Below, in pieces: positions 1 to 7,480 of a stretch of 64,000 bases of DNA. Made by a program: the position numbers and the translations under genes. The notes under the pieces are model-generated. The model had not been told where the DNA came from and ran no database searches. It worked only from the letters and a program-made list of their open reading frames with translations. The stretch lies in NCBI RefSeq assembly GCF_048541835.1, contig NZ_JBLEOY010000001.1:833754-897753 (forward strand), in the 5' to 3' direction. The DNA comes from QIJE01 sp048541835 (GTDB lineage: Bacteria > SZUA-79 > Acidulodesulfobacterales > Acidulodesulfobacteraceae). Numbering within the stretch: the stretch's first letter is position 1; each line of letters opens with the position of its first letter.

Positions 1-1
1 C

Positions 2-67
2 TTTTTAGAAAGCAATCCTAAAAATGAAATAGATATACCTGCTATAGAAAAAATTAAGAACAGATAA
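2..67 (+). CDS. C-terminal tail of an unidentified protein (cut by window edge)
   Basis: An open frame runs from the window edge to a TAA at 65-67 and encodes 21 charged residues ending in KIKNR. It is convergent with the Ehr-type operon, whose last gene ends at 105. No domain can be recognised in so short a tail. It may equally be chance open frame. Confidence 0.3.
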   Translation, partial: FLESNPKNEIDIPAIEKIKNR

Positions 68-104
68 TAATAATTTAAAGGATTTACTATAAACAAACTT
101 AAAT

Positions 105-938
105 TCATTTAAAATCACCTTTTTTAATTAGTAATAAGACATTTAAGATTTCAAACGGATTGGGCGGACAGTGAGGCAAAGCGACGACATTGTCTTCCTT
201 GAAAAGTTTTTTCATTTTATTATTGAATAGTAATCCGTCATTACCGTCTTTTGAGCCGTTTTTAAATATCCCGCCGAACAGAGAACAAGAACCCATTAAA
301 ACTATATATCTCGGCCTCGGAATATTTTCTAAAACATTAAAAAATATATCGGACATCTTTTTCGTGTAAGCCCCGGTAACCAATAAGACATCGGCAAACC
401 GAGGACTCGGCGTTATGAAAATGCCAAGCCTGTGTATATTATAATAAGGATTGCTTAACGCATTAATTTCCGATTCGCATGCCCCGCAAGACCCTGTATC
501 TATATGCTTTACGAATAACGATCTTTTAAAAATATTCCCTCTATCGTTACCGGGAAAGGGTGATGCATAAAAATTGAGATCCTTACCGTAATTTATCGCA
601 CTCGCAATATCACTGCATGTATCTACGCATAAGCCGCAGAAAATACATCTATTTGCATCAAGCGCGCCGCTCGACTTCCTTGACGTCTTCCCTTCGCCGC
701 CTGAATTATTATATATATCATGCAAGCTAATCGCCCCGGTCGGACAAACCGATTCGCACTCCATGCATTTCAAATCACCGTTTTTTTCCGATAGATTCGC
801 CAAACCCTTAGAATTAAGACATTTATTTTCGTCAAAGTTAATAGACGAGATAAAACCGTCGTAAAAATCATTTTTCTTTGGGAATTTTACAGATTTTATT
901 CCGAATTTTAATCCGTTATATGTCCAAAAAAAAGCCAT
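105..938 (-). CDS. Ehr-type complex small subunit: 2x[4Fe-4S] ferredoxin fused to NuoB-like domain
   Basis: This 277-residue protein joins two parts that are separate in many group 4 hydrogenases (HyfH-like and HyfI-like). Residues 40-108 carry two [4Fe-4S] motifs: C40/C58/C61/C65 and the canonical C98-x2-C-x2-C-x3-C108. Residues about 145-265 form a NuoB-like small subunit with C151, C154, C218 (GSC) and C257 (HCPPNP), the four ligands of the proximal N2-like cluster. It should sit on the cytoplasmic arm and pass electrons between a soluble donor such as ferredoxin and the large subunit. It is the last gene of the minus-strand operon 5423-105. All twelve cysteines needed for three clusters are present, so the electron wire looks intact although the partner's Ni site is not. 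Confidence 0.85.
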   Translation of the reverse strand: MAFFWTYNGLKFGIKSVKFPKKNDFYDGFISSINFDENKCLNSKGLANLSEKNGDLKCMECESVCPTGAISLHDIYNNSGGEGKTSRKSSGALDANRCIFCGLCVDTCSDIASAINYGKDLNFYASPFPGNDRGNIFKRSLFVKHIDTGSCGACESEINALSNPYYNIHRLGIFITPSPRFADVLLVTGAYTKKMSDIFFNVLENIPRPRYIVLMGSCSLFGGIFKNGSKDGNDGLLFNNKMKKLFKEDNVVALPHCPPNPFEILNVLLLIKKGDFK

Positions 939-977
939 TACCGCACCTTAAATATAATATTTATACTTAATTAAAAT

Positions 978-2186
978 TTATTTATCTACCGCGGCTACCG
1001 AAAAGTTATAGGTTGCCTCATTAATGTTAAAATCCATCATCATCGTATTTTTGACCCCGTGTGTAAATAATTTATAATTACTTTCAAACGGATATCTCAA
1101 GTTTATTTTTTTAAAAATATGTCCGTCAAAATCCTTCACATAGCAAAAGATCGAACCCTCGGAGGATTCCGCATAGCCGAAACCATGTTTTCTCGTATTA
1201 CCCTTTTTCATAGAATCCATAATAATTTTGTCCAAATCCAGCCGATTCATGCGATAATTAGAGGTATTATCAAATTTATTTTCTTTAAGCATTTTCGTAC
1301 AATATTCAAGTATGCAAAGCGACTGGGTAATTTCCTCTATCCTTACCATATATCTTGAAAAACCATCTCCGTCATGCAATTCGACGTTTTTTAACTTTAT
1401 ATCTCCGTATAAGAGATAGGGCTTTACCTTTCTTAAATCCATGTCTATTCCTGCGCTCTTCGCAACGACACCCTTTGAGCAAAACCGCTTTGCCGCTTTC
1501 ATATCTATTTTTCCGGTGGTTTTTAGCCTATCTATATGAGATTTTGTCTCTATATTTTTCCTGATAACCTCTTTAACGTCATACACGATAGATTTAATGG
1601 AACCTAAAATAAATTTTACATCGTCCAAGGATAATCTTTTCATAAACCCGCCTATCGCATTAATACCCATCAAATAACGGGAATTTAAAAATTTCAAGAA
1701 TAACTGCTTCAGCATCTCGGCATAATAAGCATATAAAGCTGAAGGCACCTGAATGTAGGTAGCTTCCGTTATTTCGGATAAATTTTCTATATGATTTCTA
1801 ATCCTCTCCGCTTCGGCAAAAAACATACGCAAAAGTTGCAGATTTTCATGTATTTCACCCTTAAGTCCCAATGAATCTTCGGCACTGAGGCAGTAACTAA
1901 GCGATGCGCTAAAGGCGTGAAGCCCCGATATTCTTTCTACGGTCTGGATTTGTTCATATAAATTGTTTTTTTCGGCAAGAACGCTTTTGGTATTCCTTTT
2001 TTTATATCCGAACGTTATATTTAAATCATGAAGTTCTTCCCCTGATGACAAAAATTCATACAGGATAGATTCACTAACGCCCTTTCTTACGGGACCCCAA
2101 ATAAATTCGTAATCCCCGAGAAACCTTTTTTGCACTTTTGACTCCTTATATTCCTCAAAATTACCGATAGAAACCAATAAAAACAC
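978..2186 (-). CDS. Ehr-type large subunit (NuoD/HyfG-like) lacking all Ni-binding cysteines
   Basis: The protein (402 residues) aligns with the NuoD/hydrogenase large-subunit fold: a GPVRKG segment near residue 31, the region RISGLHAFSASLSY at 85-98, and a C-terminal FNINEATYN at 386-394. In group 4 [NiFe] hydrogenases these two regions hold CGxC and DPCxxC, the four Ni/Fe ligands. Here they read SGLH and NEATYN, so none is kept. The NuoC-like N-terminal domain is also missing. The apparent start is GTG at 2186 with no convincing ribosome-binding site, so the N-terminus is uncertain. The pattern matches the Ehr (energy-converting hydrogenase related) family, intermediate between hydrogenases and complex I. 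The substrate is unknown. Confidence 0.82.
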   Translation of the reverse strand: MFLLVSIGNFEEYKESKVQKRFLGDYEFIWGPVRKGVSESILYEFLSSGEELHDLNITFGYKKRNTKSVLAEKNNLYEQIQTVERISGLHAFSASLSYCLSAEDSLGLKGEIHENLQLLRMFFAEAERIRNHIENLSEITEATYIQVPSALYAYYAEMLKQLFLKFLNSRYLMGINAIGGFMKRLSLDDVKFILGSIKSIVYDVKEVIRKNIETKSHIDRLKTTGKIDMKAAKRFCSKGVVAKSAGIDMDLRKVKPYLLYGDIKLKNVELHDGDGFSRYMVRIEEITQSLCILEYCTKMLKENKFDNTSNYRMNRLDLDKIIMDSMKKGNTRKHGFGYAESSEGSIFCYVKDFDGHIFKKINLRYPFESNYKLFTHGVKNTMMMDFNINEATYNFSVAAVDK

Positions 2187-2253
2187 AGCGACGCTTTAGC
2201 GGCACATAATTCTCGCACAGACGGAAATGACATATATATATCGTTTGCATTTT

Positions 2254-3738
2254 TTATTTTCTAATAACATGTGTAATCCCTATTAATAAATGATGTAGGT
2301 TTGCCGGTATATAAAACCCTAAAATTATCAATACTACAAGCGGCAAAGCCATCGGCAAAATAGACAAGGGTCCAAAATCACCCTTTTGAATATCCGGATC
2401 ATCATCGGCTTTTCCGAAAACGATTGAGCCGACTTTTGCCAGCAGACCCACAAATGCCGCTACCAAAAGGCTTACGAGTATGATTGTTACTATATAATAG
2501 CCGTTTTTTAAACTTTGAAGTATAATCAAAAACTCACTTATAAAGGTTACGGAAGGCGGGGCTCCTATTAATGCAAGCACTCCTATGGAAAATAGAAATG
2601 CCGTCTTCGGCATAACATAAAAAACACCCTTAATTTTTCTAATATCCTTAGTTTTATACTTATGCAGCAAATTTCCGGAACCGAAAAACATTATCGGTTT
2701 TGCAAGACTATGGCTAAGCATCTGTAAAAGGGCACCGAAAGTTCCGAACAGTCCTCCCAAACCGAACCCTAAACTGATTATTCCCATATGTTCTATACTC
2801 GAATATGCAAAAAGTCTTTTAGTTGATTTTTGATTGATAATTCCCATTACTCCGGTAAATATCGTGAAAACACCTATGACAATCATTATCGCCTTTGGAT
2901 AGCCGAACCCGACATCCTTTCCCGCAATGCTAAAATACCTCATTATGCCGTACATCGCTGTGTTTAAAAGGGATGCGGAAAGCATGCTCGAAACGGGAGA
3001 TGGAGCCTCGGAATGGGCATCGGGAAGCCACGTATGCATCGGAGATAACCCTACTTTTGTACCAAAACCTATCACTATCAAAACAAAGGCAAACCTTACT
3101 ATGTCTTTGTTAAGATAAGCGGCATGAGAACTTAAGACGGTCCAATCTAAAGAGGAAACTATGTGCGCGCTTCCGGGAATATTTCCGGAAAGATAAAACA
3201 AAATTGTTCCCAAAAGGGCAAGCGAAAGCCCGACGGAAACAACCACTATATATTTCCATGCGGCTTCTATCGACTTTTCCGTGATCTCCGTAACAACTAA
3301 AAAAGCACTTGTAATAGTAGTAAGCTCTATATCTATCAGATAGATTGCCATATTGTTAATCATCGGAGCGATAAGCATTGTTAAGGCAAAGAGATTTAAG
3401 AAAAGGTAATACCTGCCAAGCTCTTTATCCGTCATTTTTTCGTCTTCTATCGCAAGCCTCATATATGAAATTCCATACATCGACGATAAAAAATATACTA
3501 TGCCGACTAACAGTATTATGTAAGCGCCGAATTCATCTATGACTATCGCTTTGTTAAAAATAGAAATGGTCTTCAGACTTACGGAAAGATAAAGAATAAT
3601 CGACGAACCGATTAAAACCAAAGAAGACGATACCAAGCTTGCATATTCGGCAAACCTTTTATTTCTTACGATAAAAGGGGCTAATGACGCAAGCAACGGA
3701 ATTGTTAAAAATGCAATAATAAAAATTTGCATATCCAT
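2254..3738 (-). CDS. Ehr-type antiporter-like membrane subunit (HyfF/NuoN-like)
   Basis: A 494-residue, roughly 14-helix protein of the Mrp/complex-I proton-translocating family. The key charges are in place: E138 in helix 5 (DIELTT), K228 in helix 7 (GFGTKVGLSPMHTWLPDAHS), K304/K307 and H317 (SSIEHMG). These residues form the half-channels in NuoL/M/N. It is the only antiporter-like subunit of the operon; there is no second HyfB/HyfD-type protein. It should sit in the inner membrane beside the NuoH-like subunit. It lies 29 bp downstream of the HyfE-like gene and 67 bp upstream of the large subunit. Confidence 0.85.
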   Translation of the reverse strand: MDMQIFIIAFLTIPLLASLAPFIVRNKRFAEYASLVSSSLVLIGSSIILYLSVSLKTISIFNKAIVIDEFGAYIILLVGIVYFLSSMYGISYMRLAIEDEKMTDKELGRYYLFLNLFALTMLIAPMINNMAIYLIDIELTTITSAFLVVTEITEKSIEAAWKYIVVVSVGLSLALLGTILFYLSGNIPGSAHIVSSLDWTVLSSHAAYLNKDIVRFAFVLIVIGFGTKVGLSPMHTWLPDAHSEAPSPVSSMLSASLLNTAMYGIMRYFSIAGKDVGFGYPKAIMIVIGVFTIFTGVMGIINQKSTKRLFAYSSIEHMGIISLGFGLGGLFGTFGALLQMLSHSLAKPIMFFGSGNLLHKYKTKDIRKIKGVFYVMPKTAFLFSIGVLALIGAPPSVTFISEFLIILQSLKNGYYIVTIILVSLLVAAFVGLLAKVGSIVFGKADDDPDIQKGDFGPLSILPMALPLVVLIILGFYIPANLHHLLIGITHVIRK

Positions 3739-3767
3739 ATTATTTATATATTGTTATATTAATTATA

Positions 3768-4442
3768 TTACCCAACAAGTCTTTTTAGCATAGCCGTAGA
3801 AAAAGACCCCGTTTGCATCTTCATGAACATCGACAAAATTAACATTGCTACCAAGGTAACCAAGATATCGAATAATACGACTAACTCCACGATTATCGGA
3901 AGCGTCGGAACGACAACAACGGATAAAAGAAATATTCCGTTTTCTATAATAAGTATTCCAAGTATATGCGTTATCGTAGTAAACCTTGAAATAATCATAA
4001 AAAAACCGATAAATACAAGGCTTAAGGCAATGGAAGAAGCGTTAACGACTATTTTCGGCGAAAAAGGAGAAATCAACCTGTATATCAAAAAATATGCAAA
4101 AACCGTCAATAAAAGTCCCGAGATAATGGAAAGCGGAATTTTTACGCTAAGCTTTACCTCTTCTTTAATGTTGAATTTTTTAATCATTTTTAAAAGCATA
4201 TATGGCACTATAATCGTCCTGATAAACAACGTTAAAAATGCAACGAGATAAAGGTTTATATTCTTCGATTCTATTCCCAGGACTAATGTTAAAATAAATA
4301 TCAAAAATGATTGAAAAGCATAAGAATGGATATAAAAAGAGACCCATCTTGAACTCAGCATCGCAAAAGACGATAAAAGAATCAATGCGACCAAAAGACT
4401 CTCAATGACATAAACATAAATAGGCATTGTATAACCCAGCAT
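3768..4442 (-). CDS. Ehr-type HyfE-like membrane subunit
   Basis: A hydrophobic 224-residue protein with about six to seven transmembrane helices. Its length and position between the NuoH-like and NuoN-like genes match HyfE, a NuoK-related subunit of group 4 hydrogenases. It contains an acidic residue in a membrane segment (LIIENGIFLLS), as expected for NuoK-like proteins. It probably contributes to the proton path. Assignment rests mainly on context and hydropathy, because this family has few strict motifs. Confidence 0.72.
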   Translation of the reverse strand: MLGYTMPIYVYVIESLLVALILLSSFAMLSSRWVSFYIHSYAFQSFLIFILTLVLGIESKNINLYLVAFLTLFIRTIIVPYMLLKMIKKFNIKEEVKLSVKIPLSIISGLLLTVFAYFLIYRLISPFSPKIVVNASSIALSLVFIGFFMIISRFTTITHILGILIIENGIFLLSVVVVPTLPIIVELVVLFDILVTLVAMLILSMFMKMQTGSFSTAMLKRLVG

Positions 4443-4463
4443 CTTCCTACTCCCTAAAAAAGT

Positions 4464-5423
4464 TTAAAAACCCTTATATTGAAACGTCATTATAGCAAGA
4501 ACGCCCAAAACGAATGCGGCGGAAAAGTATTCTTGGTACCTGAAGAACCTTAATCTTGAAATAGCCGTATCTATAACCGCTGCTATGAACCCTACGATTA
4601 GCATCTTTATAATAAGACTGACTACGGCAATAATAAGGCCAATCGGGCTGTGATTAACGGATAAACCCCACGGAAAAACCAACACGTTCAAAAAAATAAC
4701 TAAAAGTAAGAATTGCTTCATGTATCCCGACCATTTTAAAAAAGCCAAATAGGGACCGGAGTATTCTAAGATCCTTGCTTCTTCAATCATGCTCATCTCG
4801 ACATGCGTGGAAGCGTTAATCGGTCTCCTATCCGTATCCGCCAAAAATAACATAAAAAAAGCAGCTATAATTAAAAAATGGGAGGAACTAAAGTAAAGAG
4901 GCATCGACGATACTATGACATGCAACATTACATACGGCAGAGTAGATTTAGCTATCAACGCAACGCCGACGAATACAAGTATAAGCGTAGGTTCGGAAAG
5001 AATGGCAAGAAGCGTGGCGCGTGAAGAACCCAATCCCCCGTAGCTCGTACCCAAATCAAGAGATGCTAAATTTATAAAAAAAGATGAAAGAGAGAAAAGA
5101 AAAGCCCCCGCAAGCATATCGCCCATAAATCCCAACGGAAGCGGATAGATAGTCAAAACCGGAAGAAGAAGGGTGATAAGTACCATCGCAACAAAAGAAA
5201 CGAACGGAGTCAACCCAAAAATAAACGATGCTCCGGACGGTACCAATATCTCTTTATGAAAAAGTTTATGAAGGTCGTAATATGGCTGAAAAACTGAAGG
5301 TCCTCTCCTGCCTTCAAAAATCTCTTCCATTTTGCTGATAAACCCTGCAATAAACGGGGAAAAAGCAAGAACTACTATAACTTGAAAAATTTGAAATATG
5401 GTTGAATTTAAATAGATATTCAT
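4464..5423 (-). CDS. Ehr-type NuoH/HyfC-like membrane subunit
   Basis: First gene of the operon; 319 residues with about eight helices. The loop near residue 35 (EGRRGPSVFQPYYDLHKLF) is the NuoH/HyfC signature that contacts the NuoB/NuoD subunits. A second conserved loop (residues about 205-225, with VEMSMIEEARI) carries the acidic residues of the quinone or coupling region in complex I. It anchors the soluble arm to the membrane. GGAGAGG lies about 12 nt before the ATG. A candidate promoter is at 5586-5614, leaving a leader of about 155 nt. Confidence 0.86.
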   Translation of the reverse strand: MNIYLNSTIFQIFQVIVVLAFSPFIAGFISKMEEIFEGRRGPSVFQPYYDLHKLFHKEILVPSGASFIFGLTPFVSFVAMVLITLLLPVLTIYPLPLGFMGDMLAGAFLFSLSSFFINLASLDLGTSYGGLGSSRATLLAILSEPTLILVFVGVALIAKSTLPYVMLHVIVSSMPLYFSSSHFLIIAAFFMLFLADTDRRPINASTHVEMSMIEEARILEYSGPYLAFLKWSGYMKQFLLLVIFLNVLVFPWGLSVNHSPIGLIIAVVSLIIKMLIVGFIAAVIDTAISRLRFFRYQEYFSAAFVLGVLAIMTFQYKGF

Positions 5424-5500
5424 TACAGACCAATATCCTCTCCGGCATTACATTAAAAATTTAAATATAGTCAAATCGTTTTTGTAATGTAGAAGTCATT

Positions 5501-5551
5501 AGCCGTGAATAATCGTTTGGTTATTGGCGGTATATATGCTCACAAACGGCT
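5501..5551 (-). other. Possible structured leader of the Ehr operon
   Basis: Two nested inverted repeats, six and five bp, lie in the transcribed leader about 80-120 nt before the first gene. I do not recognise a known riboswitch class. The stems are short and could be chance in AT-rich DNA. Confidence 0.25.
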
Positions 5552-5585
5552 TAAGCAGACCCCATTGCTTGGTAGCTCTTTTTAA

Positions 5586-5614
5586 ATTTTGCCATATAAT
5601 CTATAAATTGTCAA
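5586..5614 (-). promoter_or_regulatory. Candidate sigma-70-type promoter of the Ehr operon
   Basis: On the minus strand a perfect TTGACA (5614-5609) is followed after 17 bp by CAAAAT (5591-5586), four of six to the -10 consensus. Transcription would start near 5579. Confidence 0.4.
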
Positions 5615-5697
5615 GAAAAAAATATGGCTTAATCCTATTGTTGACCTAAATATAGGCGAGTTACCCTGCCTGCATCTTCTAATTTATTTTTATTTAT

Positions 5698-5739
5698 GTG
5701 ATAAAAATCATATATTAAAGATAAGAATTCTATGATAAT
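5698..5739 (+). promoter_or_regulatory. FNR/CRP-family site and -10 of the RIC promoter
   Basis: GTGATAAAAATCAT (5698-5711) matches the FNR consensus TTGAT-N4-ATCAA in all but the two outer bases. GATAAT at 5734-5739 is a good -10. If transcription starts at 5746, the palindrome centre lies at -41.5, the classic class II activator position. The activator could be FNR, a DNR/NnrR-type NO sensor or HcpR; the sequence cannot decide between them. Confidence 0.55.
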
Positions 5740-5799
5740 TATACTGTAAGCAAGAATAAAACCTATAAAACAAGATTTAACACTTAACGGAGGGTAAAA

Positions 5800-6774
5800 A
5801 TGAAAACCGAAACAAGAAAAGCTGCAGAAAAAGATGAAAATACTACGGAAACGATATTAGACGTAACCACCATAGAATCTAAGCTTAAACATCCTACAAT
5901 ATTTAAATTATTGGATAAACTTGAAAACGGAAATAGCCTTATTATAGAAAATGATCATGACCCGAAGCCGTTGCACTATCAACTTTCGGCTGAGAAAAAA
6001 AACATGTTCTCCTGGGAATATTTAGAAAACGGACCGGTTAAATGGGTTGTCAAAATAACTAAAAAAAGACTAAATGGAGACAGTAAAACAGATAGTTTGT
6101 TATTAAAGAGCGTAGGGGAAATCGCATCGGAAAATCCTGAAAAGATTGAGGTATTCAAAAAATATGGCTTAGATTTTTGCTGCGGAGGCAATAAAACATT
6201 AGGAGAGGCATGCACTGAATCCGGTACCGACGAAAAGGCTATCGTTAACGAACTAAACACCGCCAAGGAACGTGACGAAAAAACAGAAAACAACAAAAAT
6301 TACGCCTTAAATCAAAGGGCAAATGAATGGGACGTAGATTTTTTGATTGATTATATAGTTAATATTCATCATACGTTTTTAAGGATTCATCTTCCGGAAG
6401 CATCCGAATATACGGAAAAGGTTGTCCGTGTTCACGGAGAACATCATCCGGAACTTGTCAAAATAAAGGAACTCTTCGCTAAAATGAATGAAACGTTAAT
6501 CCCTCATTTAGATAAGGAAGAAGAAGAGCTTTTTCCGCACATGAAAAACAGGGAAACCGGCGACAGCATGAAGAAAGAAATAAGTGATGCGGAATACGAC
6601 CATGAATATGTCGGACGTATTCTTAAAGAGATGAGCTCTTTAAGTTCCGGTTATGCCGTCCCGGAAGACGCGTGCGCTTCTTATAAATATCTTTACGGAC
6701 TATTGAAGGATATTGCCGACGACATAATGATTCATATTCATTTAGAAAACAATATTTTATTTAAAAAAATTTAA
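5800..6774 (+). CDS. RIC-type iron-sulfur cluster repair protein with N-terminal DUF2249 domain
   Basis: The protein (324 residues) has three parts. Residues 18-90 resemble DUF2249. Residues 98-155 are the ScdA_N/DUF542 domain with C127-C128-G-G. Residues 180-324 are a hemerythrin-like domain whose histidines (H190/H191, H215/H216, H236, H247, H268, H312/H314) and acidic residues (E243, E316) can bind a di-iron site. YtfE/ScdA proteins repair Fe-S clusters after nitrosative or oxidative stress. GGAGG lies nine bases before the ATG. The FNR-like site upstream suits control by oxygen or NO. It is convergent with the NosL-like regulator (14-bp gap). The DUF2249 fusion is unusual compared with E. 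coli YtfE. Confidence 0.9.
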   Translation: MKTETRKAAEKDENTTETILDVTTIESKLKHPTIFKLLDKLENGNSLIIENDHDPKPLHYQLSAEKKNMFSWEYLENGPVKWVVKITKKRLNGDSKTDSLLLKSVGEIASENPEKIEVFKKYGLDFCCGGNKTLGEACTESGTDEKAIVNELNTAKERDEKTENNKNYALNQRANEWDVDFLIDYIVNIHHTFLRIHLPEASEYTEKVVRVHGEHHPELVKIKELFAKMNETLIPHLDKEEEELFPHMKNRETGDSMKKEISDAEYDHEYVGRILKEMSSLSSGYAVPEDACASYKYLYGLLKDIADDIMIHIHLENNILFKKI

Positions 6775-6788
6775 ATATAATGCTGCTA

Positions 6789-7412
6789 TCAGAATTTCAT
6801 ATGGGACATTATATCTTCGAATGATTTGATTGCTCCGCCGAATCCTTTTTGGAACTTTTCGGCATCATCCTGTTTCGCAAAAACAAGGATAGGCGGGGAG
6901 CAGCAGGGGATTATATCCGTTTTAAACAAAAGAAAAGCATTCCTTAAATCTAACGGATTTCCATAAATAAAATCCCTTCCCATTATGGAACTTACGGAAT
7001 CTAAGTCACCGATAAGATGTAATATTCCCATAATAGCGCAGTGAGTACAGCAAAATTCAAATTTTTTACCGTTCTTCCAAATAACCGTAATAGTGAGCCT
7101 TTCATCTGCAATATGTTTAAGACAAACGCCGCATTTTGGATATGAGTCGGTATGTTTAATATCCGGAACGTTATGAGCGTAAGGATAAAGTTTATTAAAC
7201 GTTTTAGAAATATCATTATCTCGTATCAAAGCGCGGACATATCTATAAACGCTCATCTTGGAAATCTTTAAGATCCCGCTTATTTCGGCAACATTATCCG
7301 CTTTTCCGCTTTTAACTAATTCCAGCACCCTCTCTTTCTGTGTAAGTTGCTGGCCTTTTTTCGGTTTTTCGTGATGCGTTATAGTTGTTTCATTCATAAG
7401 GTAATTATACAT
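6789..7412 (-). CDS. Putative regulator: N-terminal HTH plus NosL-like cysteine-rich domain
   Basis: A 207-residue protein. Residues about 24-65 form a helix-turn-helix (AEISGILKISKMSVYRYVRAL). Residues 91-207 resemble the NosL metal-binding domain: C94-G-V-C97 near its start, C121/C122/C125, then C170/C171, and a C-terminal pattern (DDAEKFQKGFGG...FEDI) typical of NosL. The usual methionines are replaced by cysteines. I infer a cytoplasmic metal- or redox-responsive transcription factor, because there is no signal peptide. It faces the RIC gene convergently. AAAAGG lies eight to twelve bases before the first ATG; an internal ATG at 7397 is the alternative start. Targets are unknown. Confidence 0.6.
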   Translation of the reverse strand: MYNYLMNETTITHHEKPKKGQQLTQKERVLELVKSGKADNVAEISGILKISKMSVYRYVRALIRDNDISKTFNKLYPYAHNVPDIKHTDSYPKCGVCLKHIADERLTITVIWKNGKKFEFCCTHCAIMGILHLIGDLDSVSSIMGRDFIYGNPLDLRNAFLLFKTDIIPCCSPPILVFAKQDDAEKFQKGFGGAIKSFEDIMSHMKF

Positions 7413-7480
7413 AACGAAACCTTTTATTGCAACATCGATATAATTTTTATAACTTTACGGCAGTCAAGCGCCGTCATTAT

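Larger units (their letters stand above)
5424..5799. promoter_or_regulatory. Divergent control region between Ehr operon and RIC gene
   Basis: This 376-bp gap has no gene. On the minus side it holds a possible promoter and a potentially structured leader (AGCCGT 5501-5506 pairs with ACGGCT 5546-5551; inside, AATAA 5508-5512 pairs with TTATT 5521-5525). On the plus side it holds an FNR-like palindrome and a -10 element for the RIC gene. The elements are listed separately. Confidence 0.6.

Noticed and set aside
3823..4251. 142-codon plus-strand open frame
   Set aside because: It lies opposite the HyfE-like gene and has the composition of an antisense shadow; no ribosome-binding site.
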